Below are positions 1 to 5,289 of a DNA stretch of 6,749 bases, one piece after another. The notes beneath the pieces are model-generated. The model did not search any database and was not told the origin of the DNA. It saw nothing but the letters and a program-made list of their open reading frames with translations. The stretch is from assembly GCA_002712565.1 (NCBI GenBank), contig PAUA01000010.1, forward strand, positions 1-6,749, in the 5' to 3' direction. The DNA is from Gemmatimonadota bacterium. GTDB taxonomy: Bacteria > Gemmatimonadota > Gemmatimonadetes > Longimicrobiales > UBA6960. A program made the translations under genes and the position numbers. Position 1 is the stretch's first letter; every line of letters begins with the position of its first letter.

Positions 1-468
1 ATCATGAGGATCGGCGGTGGCACCCTCTATCCAAACGTCTCCACCCTCAAAGAACTCATGTTTCCAAATCGGTGCAATTTGTTTAATGCGCTCGATGCTG
101 TACCGGCAAGCTGCAAATGCGTCGACACGATGTGGTGAGCATGTCGCAATCGCAACGCTAGCCTGGCCAACTTCTAGGCGACCGATTCGGTGGTGAATCC
201 CTAACCGAATCGCTGGCCACCGTTCAGCAACCTCTGCGCCGATTCTGGCGAAGGCTCGCACCGCCAGCGGTTCATAAGCTTCATATTCTAGCTGCAGCAC
301 ACGACGACCAAGATTTTCGCCGCGGACTACACCTAGGAAGGTCGCAATCGCTCCAATTTGTAGTGACTCACCCTCGCCACTCGGCTTACTAGCTGTAGTC
401 GAAACAGCATCCATAAGTGCGATGAGGTTAAGTTCGACTGTCGTAATCAAAAACAACGACGGCGCCAT
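1..468 (-). CDS. moaE: Molybdopterin synthase catalytic subunit MoaE (C-terminus cut by window edge)
   Basis: MoaE is the large subunit of cytoplasmic molybdopterin synthase. With the thiocarboxylated sulfur carrier MoaD it converts cyclic pyranopterin monophosphate into molybdopterin. The 156 visible codons contain the family landmarks: FLGVVR (residues 44-49), LEYEAYEPLA (60-69), IHHRIG (91-96), SPHRVDAF (111-118) and IKQIAPIWKHE (128-138). Lys129 and Lys136 align with the two catalytic lysines known in E. coli MoaE (K119, K126), and Arg49 and His113-Arg114 match other conserved positions. E. coli MoaE is about 150 residues, so little is missing. The start is the ATG at 468: an in-frame TAA lies five codons upstream, and residues 5-20 (LFLITTVELNLIALMD) look like the usual MoaE N-terminal strand and helix. 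An internal ATG at 414 would lose that part. There is no clear Shine-Dalgarno sequence. No moaD is visible upstream. Confidence 0.93.
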   Translation of the reverse strand, partial: MAPSLFLITTVELNLIALMDAVSTTASKPSGEGESLQIGAIATFLGVVRGENLGRRVLQLEYEAYEPLAVRAFARIGAEVAERWPAIRLGIHHRIGRLEVGQASVAIATCSPHRVDAFAACRYSIERIKQIAPIWKHEFFEGGDVWIEGATADPHD

Positions 469-475
469 ATTTCCA

Positions 476-481
476 AGTATA
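476..481 (-). promoter_or_regulatory. Candidate -10 box of moaE, seven bases before its ATG
   Basis: On the minus strand TATACT (five of six matches to TATAAT) ends seven bases before the moaE ATG. Transcription would then begin at or one base before the start codon, giving an essentially leaderless message. This fits the lack of a ribosome binding site. No good -35 hexamer lies 16-18 bases upstream, so the call is tentative. Confidence 0.3.
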
Positions 482-520
482 GCTTATCAACTTCGCCAAA
501 AATGATTCACCGGGCCATAT

Positions 521-558
521 CCCTGACCGGACGTTCACTTTTGTGGAAACCAAAAATA
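521..558. repeat. Dispersed 38-bp repeat, copy 1 (imperfect palindrome inside)
   Basis: This stretch matches 3658-3695 at 33 of 38 positions in the same orientation, and similarity fades beyond 558. It contains TGACCGGACGTTCA (524-537), a one-mismatch version of the perfect palindrome in the other copy, followed by CTTTTGTGGAA. It lies in the intergenic stretch upstream of moaE. Its nature is unknown: an operator, a weak hairpin or the end of an old mobile element are all possible. Confidence 0.6.
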
Positions 559-609
559 CACGGGAAAGTTCGGCTTGCCAGTTAATCGAGCGGTTCTCCC
601 GACCCCACG

Positions 610-638
610 CTGAACCCTCCACCAGCCAACGGTAGAAT
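610..638 (+). promoter_or_regulatory. Sigma-70-type promoter upstream of the capA-like gene
   Basis: CTGAAC (610-615) and TAGAAT (633-638) are separated by exactly 17 bases. The whole 29-base block matches 2361-2389, in front of the cyclase gene, at 24 of 29 positions including the same 17-base spacing. A start near 645 would give a leader of about 160 bases before the CapA start codon, containing the small ORF at 684-752. The recurrence at two gene fronts is the main support. Confidence 0.55.
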
Positions 639-683
639 CTAAGCCTCCAGCAAGTTCCTCGTTGGTATCAGGAGAGGAATACT

Positions 684-752
684 ATGACCGGTCGCGGCGA
701 GTTCTCCAGTTTCAGAATATATCGAAGAGCACCCCAGACTCGAGGAGCCTGA
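684..752 (+). CDS. Possible 22-codon leader peptide before the capA-like gene
   Basis: An ATG follows a purine-rich AGGAGAGGA (670-678) at five bases, and a 22-codon frame ends in TGA at 750-752. It lies between the predicted promoter (610-638) and the CapA start at 805, so it would be the first ORF on that transcript. The peptide has five Arg residues, two encoded by AGA. I recognise no family. It may be a translated upstream ORF, the remnant of a gene, or chance. The good ribosome binding site and position are the only support. Confidence 0.25.
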   Translation: MTGRGEFSSFRIYRRAPQTRGA

Positions 753-766
753 GTTAATATTACGTT

Positions 767-782
767 GGGTCTCGTACGACCC
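767..782 (+). other. Short hairpin just upstream of the capA-like start
   Basis: GGGTC (767-771) and GACCC (778-782) can pair around a six-base loop. The hairpin ends 12 bases before the ribosome binding site of the capA-like gene. A five-base-pair stem is weak and can occur by chance. Apart from this hairpin, the promoter, the repeat and the small ORF, I see nothing in 469-804. Confidence 0.2.
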
Positions 783-794
783 GTATCACATGCT

Positions 795-800
795 AGGAGG
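795..800 (+). promoter_or_regulatory. Ribosome binding site that sets the capA-like start at GTG 805
   Basis: A perfect AGGAGG sits four bases before GTG 805. The in-frame ATG at 790 lies upstream of this site and has no ribosome binding site of its own, so GTG 805 is the better start. The cyclase gene at 2437 uses the same AGGAGG with the same four-base spacing. Confidence 0.75.
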
Positions 801-804
801 CATT

Positions 805-2178
805 GTGACCATTCGAATTTTTGCTCTTGTAGTCATCATGTTGTTCAGCTGCCATGATGCAATAGATACGGCTTCAGCCGGCCAAAGCACGGACGACGCG
901 CAGTTCACTATGGCTCTAACTGGAGATTCCATCATTACTCGTAGGTTATCCGTCTATCAAGAGCCAGCATTTCTCGACATGATCAAGCTAATTCGTAAAG
1001 CAGACGTCGCCTTCACTAACCTCGAAATGCTTTTTCATGATTACGAACCGTTCCCGATGAATAGTAGCGGTGGAACCTATATGCGGGCTGCGCCTGCATT
1101 GCTCGATGAGCTTGTCTGGGCTGGATTCGATATGGTCTCACGTGCCAATAACCATACTGGTGATTACGGCCATTTAGGCATGGAGTTGACTACGAAATAC
1201 GTTGCCGAAGTTGGACTCTTGCAGGCTGGAGTCGGAAACAGCCTTGCCGAAGCCCGTGAAGCCAAGTTCCTCGAAACAGCGAAGGGTCGGGTCGCGTTGA
1301 TTTCAGTTGCTTCGACATTCCCAGACCATTCAAGGGCTGGCAAGACCCGCGGGGATATTTCTCCGCGTCCTGGCTTAAACCCATTGCGCTTTTCAACGAA
1401 TTATGTCGTTACTCGAGAACACTTCGAAGAACTCCGTGCGATTTTGAAGAACTTAAATCTGTCTGTGCCAGATTCTGGAGATAACCTTCAGTTTCTTGGC
1501 AATCAGTTTATCGTTGGCGACACCCCTTCCATCAGAACAGAGCCAAATGATGAAGATCTTCATGAAATCGCCTCGGTAGTCTCTAATGCCAATCGATTGG
1601 CAGATTATACGGTCGTAACCATCCATGCGCATGAAGGTGCTGGCAACCGTTTTGTACCGGCTGAGTTTCTGGTCAATTTTGCGCGAGCAATGATTGATGC
1701 GGGGGCTGACATCTTCGTGGGTCATGGCCCACACGTTGTTCGGGGCGTGGAAATGTACCAAGGCAAGCCAATTCTGTACAGTCTGGCGAATTTCATTTTC
1801 CAGAACGAGACATTAGAGCGTTTACCAAGCGAAAATTACGAGGCGTATGATTTAGGTCCGGACGCTCATATTGCGGATTTCAACGATCGCCGATACAACA
1901 ACGATACGCAAGGATTTCCGGCCCAACGTGAAATTTGGGAATCGGTGATAGCAGTAACCAACTGGGACATGGATGAACTCGTTTCTCTTACCCTGCATCC
2001 GATTACACTAGGCTTTGGTAACTCGAGAACCGTAAGAGGCCGACCGATGCTTGCCAGCTCGGATCTCGGGCGAAAGATCATCGACGATATTAGGCGATTG
2101 TCAGAACCGTTTGGTACGACCGTAGTGTTTGAAGACGGCGTGGGTCAAGTAATGATCAATGATTCAGATAATCAATGA
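805..2178 (+). CDS. Exported CapA family protein (PGA_cap, metallophosphatase fold)
   Basis: This 457-residue protein belongs to the CapA/PGA_cap family, named after the poly-gamma-glutamate capsule protein CapA and built on a calcineurin-like metallophosphatase fold. Numbered from GTG 805, the landmarks are LTGDSI with Gly40-Asp41, the NLE triplet at 72-74, GFDMVSRANNH (107-117), IHAHEG (273-278), GHGPHVV (306-312) and YSLANFIF (325-332). These carry the probable metal ligands. Residues 2-16 form a hydrophobic export signal ending in LFSC. That may be a weak lipobox (Cys16; Phe at -2 is unusual), or cleavage may occur later, near ASAGQ. The usual capB and capC partners are absent, so polyglutamate synthesis is not supported. 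Many solitary homologues have no known substrate. Residues 190-255 form a long insert between conserved blocks. The 3' end overlaps the convergent small ORF by 23 bases. Confidence 0.85.
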   Translation: MTIRIFALVVIMLFSCHDAIDTASAGQSTDDAQFTMALTGDSIITRRLSVYQEPAFLDMIKLIRKADVAFTNLEMLFHDYEPFPMNSSGGTYMRAAPALLDELVWAGFDMVSRANNHTGDYGHLGMELTTKYVAEVGLLQAGVGNSLAEAREAKFLETAKGRVALISVASTFPDHSRAGKTRGDISPRPGLNPLRFSTNYVVTREHFEELRAILKNLNLSVPDSGDNLQFLGNQFIVGDTPSIRTEPNDEDLHEIASVVSNANRLADYTVVTIHAHEGAGNRFVPAEFLVNFARAMIDAGADIFVGHGPHVVRGVEMYQGKPILYSLANFIFQNETLERLPSENYEAYDLGPDAHIADFNDRRYNNDTQGFPAQREIWESVIAVTNWDMDELVSLTLHPITLGFGNSRTVRGRPMLASSDLGRKIIDDIRRLSEPFGTTVVFEDGVGQVMINDSDNQ

Positions 2179-2290
2179 ACCAAACAGCGAATATTGCAGG
2201 CACCTGCTGTGCTGTCGTGTTCTGAAAGAACATCAACCCGACGAAGAACGCGATCAGCATCATTCCAAGCATCCACATTTTATTTTGCAT
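2156..2290 (-). CDS. Small single-span membrane or secreted protein, 44 residues, unknown function
   Basis: A minus-strand ORF of 44 codons plus TGA starts at ATG 2290, preceded at four bases by GGAGG (2295-2299). The product starts MQNKMWMLGMM. Residues 6-22 (WMLGMMLIAFFVGLMFF) are a strong hydrophobic segment, followed by QNTTAQQ and a short aromatic tail (VPAIFAVWFIDYLNH). It could be a one-pass inner-membrane peptide, or a precursor cleaved after TTA to release a peptide of about 17 residues. It is convergent with the capA-like gene (23-bp overlap) and divergent from the cyclase gene. I recognise no family. The strong ribosome binding site and the concentrated hydrophobic segment argue that it is real. 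It could still be chance, since it lies in a gap where short frames are unconstrained. Confidence 0.5.
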   Translation of the reverse strand: MQNKMWMLGMMLIAFFVGLMFFQNTTAQQVPAIFAVWFIDYLNH

Positions 2291-2347
2291 AATCCCTCCA
2301 GATTGATTGTTCATACGGTAGCGCTTTCTGGTCGTTGGTTCTAGCTG

Positions 2348-2389
2348 TGAACCCTCACCGTTGAACCCACCACCAACCAGCGGTAGACT
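2348..2389 (+). promoter_or_regulatory. Promoter of the cyclase gene with a tandem TGAACCC motif
   Basis: TTGAAC (2361-2366) and TAGACT (2384-2389) are spaced by 17 bases and match the block at 610-638 at 24 of 29 positions. A transcript starting near 2396 would have a leader of about 40 bases with the AGGAGG at 2427-2432. The motif TGAACCCTCACC (2349-2360) is followed at once by TGAACCCACCACC (2362-2374). The first copy overlaps nothing else and could be an operator half. Confidence 0.55.
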
Positions 2390-2436
2390 CTGACCCTACC
2401 GTTATTGTTCGTCGTCGTGGTCGAAAAGGAGGAAGC

Positions 2437-3588
2437 ATGATCCATCGCCACATCGTTCTTACGTTTCTTATTACAGCAATCAGTTTCCTGTTAGTCGGGA
2501 CGATCTCCTGTGAATCAGTAGAAGAAAGCAATCCCTTCGACGATCTCCGTATACGTGCAGAGCAAGGAGACAAGGCGGCACAGCAACGGAGTCGGCCCCA
2601 GCCAGACTCCACGACGCAGCTGCCCGAGCGCCTGGTGACCCACGAGCAGATGCTCGAGTGGTTCGAAGAGCAGAAGAACTGGGGCCGCTGGGGCCCGGAC
2701 GACGACCGCGGCACGTTGAATCTGATCACGCCGGAGAAGACGAAGGCGGCCGTGGCGCTGGTGACGGAGGGCATCTCGGTCCGCCTCTATCACTTCCCGG
2801 ACCCGGTCAACCTGGACGAGCCGATGCCGGACACGTCGAACATGCGGGTCCTCAACCAGCATTGGATACCCGGGCAAGACCCTGAGGCTACCGAGATCCG
2901 CGGCGCCGCCCTCGATGCGATCAGCTTCGCGACCCACGACGGCGGGAACAGCCATATCGACGCGCTCTGCCACTACCCCGTGAAGGACGAAGGCTACACG
3001 GAGAGACCCCAACGGATCTATGGCGGGCGTCCAATGATGTACACCGGCCAAGGGTGCATGGGCGGGGCGTCGATCGACAAGATGGGTCCGGGCTACGTGA
3101 CGCGTGGCGTCCTCATCGACATGCCGTTGCTCAAGGGGGTGCCGTACCTCGAGAAGAGTCAGGCACTGTATGTGGAGGATCTCGAGGCGTGGGAAGAGTT
3201 CTCGGGAATCACCATCGGCAGCGGCGATGCGGTGTTCCTCCGGACCGGTCGGTGGGCGCGGCGCGAGGCGGAAGGCCCGTGGAATTACGGCGGCGAGACC
3301 GCCGGCCTGCATGCGTCGATATTGCCATGGCTGAAGGAGCGGGACATCGCGATTCTCGGCGGCGACGCGGTGGCCGATGCCCAGCCGTCCGGGGTGGCCC
3401 AGCACAACCGTCCGATTCACGACATGTTGATACCGATGTGGGGGACGCCGACGATCGACAACGGCTACTACCTGGAGGTCGCCGAGGTCGCGGCCCGGAT
3501 GCAACGGTGGGAGTTCATGGTCTCCTGGACGATGATGCAGATCCCCAACGGTACGGCCACGCCGTTCATGGGGCTCGCGACGTTCTGA
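2437..3588 (+). CDS. Cyclase family protein (metal-dependent hydrolase, PF04199-like), probable lipoprotein
   Basis: This 383-residue protein resembles the cyclase/kynurenine formamidase superfamily, whose members hydrolyse amide or ester bonds using Mn or Zn. The ligand motif is SHIDALCH, with His173, Asp175 and His179, and His167 just before it. Other family-typical stretches are NWGRWGPDDDRGTLNLITPEK (81-101, read in two halves), AGLHASILPWLKERDIAILGGD (289-310) and DNGYYLEVAEVA (341-352). The substrate cannot be told. Residues 1-24 are a signal sequence and GTISC gives a plausible lipobox with Cys25, so it is probably envelope-anchored. The start is firm: AGGAGG lies four bases before ATG 2437. 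Base composition changes abruptly near 2575: rows before it are 42-53% G+C and the rows I counted after it 67-72%. The GC-rich stretch runs to the stop codon. The catalytic body therefore looks foreign, joined behind a local promoter and signal peptide. Confidence 0.88.
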   Translation: MIHRHIVLTFLITAISFLLVGTISCESVEESNPFDDLRIRAEQGDKAAQQRSRPQPDSTTQLPERLVTHEQMLEWFEEQKNWGRWGPDDDRGTLNLITPEKTKAAVALVTEGISVRLYHFPDPVNLDEPMPDTSNMRVLNQHWIPGQDPEATEIRGAALDAISFATHDGGNSHIDALCHYPVKDEGYTERPQRIYGGRPMMYTGQGCMGGASIDKMGPGYVTRGVLIDMPLLKGVPYLEKSQALYVEDLEAWEEFSGITIGSGDAVFLRTGRWARREAEGPWNYGGETAGLHASILPWLKERDIAILGGDAVADAQPSGVAQHNRPIHDMLIPMWGTPTIDNGYYLEVAEVAARMQRWEFMVSWTMMQIPNGTATPFMGLATF

Positions 3589-3596
3589 TCTATAGG

Positions 3597-3670
3597 TTCA
3601 GTGGTACTGGAACACTAACCGGGTTGATCGGTGGGCTTGTGCCACATAATGTGATGTCCCTGAACGGTCG
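3597..3670 (-). pseudogene. Displaced copy of the thiD 3' end (last 14 codons, stop and 3' flank)
   Basis: These 74 bases match 4470-4543, which span the end of thiD and its 17-base 3' flank, at 60 of 74 positions without gaps. Read on the minus strand in the thiD frame they give GHHIMWHKPTDQPG and a TAG stop. The intact gene ends GHHIIWHKPTDEPV and TAA. No more of thiD is present, so this is not a gene. The copy begins eight bases after the stop codon of the cyclase gene and lies 36 bases beyond the methyltransferase stop. It therefore forms, with the real thiD end, a pair of direct repeats around the methyltransferase. Confidence 0.8.
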
Positions 3671-3695
3671 TTCACTTTTGTGGAATCCCAGAATA
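3658..3695. repeat. Dispersed 38-bp repeat, copy 2, with perfect 14-bp palindrome
   Basis: This copy matches 521-558 at 33 of 38 positions. It contains TGAACGGTCGTTCA (3661-3674), a perfect inverted repeat, followed by CTTTTG. The first 13 bases are also part of the thiD-tail copy, so the element is a mosaic of the two repeats. The palindrome could be a protein-binding site. As an RNA it allows a five-base-pair stem before four U residues, a weak terminator at best for the cyclase transcript. Confidence 0.6.
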
Positions 3696-3705
3696 GAAGG
3701 CGAAT

Positions 3706-4470
3706 CTAGACTGGCTTCCTAGCCAGACAAACTATCGAACTTCCTATAGGAAGGTCTATTAGACGCAAAACTTTTGCCTCGATAGTGAGCATAAGTGAAA
3801 GCAATCCATTCAATGGTGCGGACGGCACTCGAAAGTCGGATTTACTTTCCAGACCGCGTAACCGCTGCAACAGTCTAGCTGCGAGCATTGGTAAAAAGAT
3901 CGAAGCGTTCGTGTGGGTGATTCTTTCTACCCGAAAACCCGCTCGCTCAAGTGCTTTACCGAGCCGAGCACGTGAGTACCGGCGACGCTCTCCGACGAAA
4001 CGCGAATGATTCCCTGTGAGCATGTTCATGGCCGGAACATTGACAATTATTGCCCCTCCCGGGCGCACGAGACGATACATCTCATTAATGGCAGCCTGCT
4101 CACTTGCATCTTCGAGGCAATACAAGACATCGAAGGAGGTCGCCACATCGAAGCTGTTGTCAGGGAAAGGTGCTTGTGTGGCCGAGGCGCACGCGATTCG
4201 GTTGTGTCCCGCTTCTCGAGCGAAAGTGATGCCGGTCCATGCAAGGTCGAAGCCGAACGATCGGCCATATCTTTTAAGAATCGTCAAATTTGCACCCGTA
4301 CCGCAACCACAGTCGAGAATACGAGGTCGGGAGACGCCTTTTGTAGCTTCTATAAGGAAGGGCTTCACAAACAGACGAAAGCCGCGGTACCAGAAATGCC
4401 TACGCTCCGCTTGGTGTGTCGCTCTTAGTAAATCATCCACACAACGGCCAAGCTGTTCCGTATTACCCAT
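3706..4470 (-). CDS. Class I SAM-dependent methyltransferase (Methyltransf_11-like)
   Basis: This 254-residue protein is a Rossmann-fold methyltransferase. The S-adenosylmethionine motif I is ILDCGCGTGANL (51-62). Asp75 in SFGFDLAW is the probable ribose-binding acid at the end of strand 2. ATQAPFPDNSFDVATSFDVLYCLED (97-121, key residues Asp104, Asp108, Asp114) covers motif II, and RLVRPGGAIIVNVPA (133-147) is the post-II strand region. The N-terminal HQAERRHFWYRGFR (19-32) resembles class I methyltransferases that often sit near envelope or glycan genes; the substrate is unknown. It starts 17 bases after the thiD stop on the same strand, without a clear ribosome binding site, so it may be read through from thiD. 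The repeat shared with 3597-3670 ends exactly at its ATG. Codons and composition look like the neighbours. A five-base-pair inverted repeat (3711-3726) covers its last codons. Confidence 0.85.
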   Translation of the reverse strand: MGNTEQLGRCVDDLLRATHQAERRHFWYRGFRLFVKPFLIEATKGVSRPRILDCGCGTGANLTILKRYGRSFGFDLAWTGITFAREAGHNRIACASATQAPFPDNSFDVATSFDVLYCLEDASEQAAINEMYRLVRPGGAIIVNVPAMNMLTGNHSRFVGERRRYSRARLGKALERAGFRVERITHTNASIFLPMLAARLLQRLRGLESKSDFRVPSAPLNGLLSLMLTIEAKVLRLIDLPIGSSIVCLARKPV

Positions 4471-4543
4471 TTAGCGGAACCGGAACCTTAAACGGGCTCA
4501 TCGGTGGGCTTGTGCCAGATAATGTGATGTCCCCGACCGAGCG
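4470..4543. repeat. Direct repeat partner: 3' end of thiD plus flank
   Basis: This is the functional counterpart of 3597-3670 (60 of 74 identical, same orientation). It covers the last 18 thiD codons, the stop and the 17-base gap, which contains a tandem GGTTCC. It ends at the first base of the methyltransferase ATG. The central segment, 4500-4530, is nearly invariant, with one difference, whereas the ends are more diverged. Confidence 0.8.
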
Positions 4544-5279
4544 GTAAGCCGTGTCGGATAGCCTGTGCCACGTATTTCTTCGCTCGCGCAACAGATTGCT
4601 GGATTGGGTAACCTAGTGCCAAGTTTGCGGCAATTGCAGCACCAAATGTGCATCCGGTGCCATGGGTATTAGTGCATGTCAGTCTTGGTCCAGCAAATTC
4701 AGTGAACTCCTTGCCGTCATAGAGCAGGTCAATAGCTTCCGGAGTATCGAGGTGTCCACCTTTAACGACAACAGTGGCTGGTCCAAGGGCGTGAATGCGG
4801 CGAGCCGCTTCACGAGCACTCTCTAATGATGAAACAGTAATTCCTGCCAGAACGGCTGCTTCTACTGCATTTGGTGTTACAACCGCGGCGTAAGGAAGTA
4901 AATTTTCTTTAACCGCAACCACTGCATCATCATCCAAAAGACAGTTCCCAGTTTTTGCCAGCATGACAGGATCAACGACAACGTTTTTGATATTCAATTT
5001 GGCTACTATAGTTGCAACTGTTTTGACGATTTGGTATGTCGAAAGCATTCCTGTTTTGATCGCATCCACTTGAAAGTCCTCAACCACTGCTTTAATCTGC
5101 GCAGTCACAATTTTTGGCGTTAGCACTACCGTGTCACTTAGGGCAAGAGTGTTCTGCGCTGTAATGGCGGTGATGGCACTCGTTCCATACACGCCATGAG
5201 CCGAAAAAGTCTTGAGATCGGCTTGGATTCCGGCCCCAGCCCCAGAATCACTGCCGGCAATTGTGAGAGCGGTTCGCAT
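4488..5279 (-). CDS. thiD: Hydroxymethylpyrimidine/phosphomethylpyrimidine kinase ThiD
   Basis: ThiD phosphorylates 4-amino-5-hydroxymethyl-2-methylpyrimidine twice, giving the pyrophosphate that ThiE joins to the thiazole in thiamine synthesis. It acts in the cytoplasm. The 263 residues match the family in length and motifs: AGSDSGAGAGIQADLKTF (8-25), AITAQNT (38-44), KTGML (75-79), DPVMLAKTG (103-111), TPN (135-137), VVKGGH (171-176) and the ribokinase-type HGTGCT (206-211) with Cys210. Thr-Gly-Cys forms the anion hole of this fold. The C-terminal GRGHHIIWHKPTDEPV replaces the more usual GHGHGPxNHF-like ending, and part of this tail is duplicated at 3597-3670. The start ATG 5279 gives the canonical MRTALTIAGSDS beginning. 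No TPP riboswitch fits upstream, because bioY begins 17 bases away. No other thiamine gene is in view. Confidence 0.95.
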   Translation of the reverse strand: MRTALTIAGSDSGAGAGIQADLKTFSAHGVYGTSAITAITAQNTLALSDTVVLTPKIVTAQIKAVVEDFQVDAIKTGMLSTYQIVKTVATIVAKLNIKNVVVDPVMLAKTGNCLLDDDAVVAVKENLLPYAAVVTPNAVEAAVLAGITVSSLESAREAARRIHALGPATVVVKGGHLDTPEAIDLLYDGKEFTEFAGPRLTCTNTHGTGCTFGAAIAANLALGYPIQQSVARAKKYVAQAIRHGLPLGRGHHIIWHKPTDEPV

Positions 5280-5289
5280 ACGTTACAAT
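5261..5289 (+). promoter_or_regulatory. Candidate bioY promoter giving a leaderless message
   Basis: TTGTGA (5261-5266) and TACAAT (5284-5289) are spaced by 17 bases, and only six bases separate the -10 box from ATG 5296. Transcription would start on the A of the start codon. The -35 box lies inside the first codons of the divergent thiD. The absence of any ribosome binding site before 5296 agrees with a leaderless start. Confidence 0.45.

Noticed and set aside
428..622. Minus-strand 64-codon frame upstream of moaE, considered as a moaD remnant
   Set aside because: It lacks the MoaD fold pattern and the terminal Gly-Gly, overlaps moaE in another frame and runs through the dispersed repeat.
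2515..3504. Long minus-strand ORF (329 residues) opposite the cyclase gene
   Set aside because: It is Arg/His/Val-rich with no recognisable motif and follows from the high G+C of the true plus-strand gene, whose domain signature and ribosome binding site are clear.
3661..3680. Intrinsic terminator after the cyclase gene
   Set aside because: The stem is only five base pairs with a four-base loop and four U residues. The same sequence recurs upstream of moaE, so I list it as a repeat and not as a terminator.
3054..3722. Plus-strand frame of 222 codons running out of the cyclase gene
   Set aside because: It is an Arg/Gly-rich shadow frame inside the GC-rich cyclase, and its tail crosses the repeat junction. 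There is no ribosome binding site or domain.
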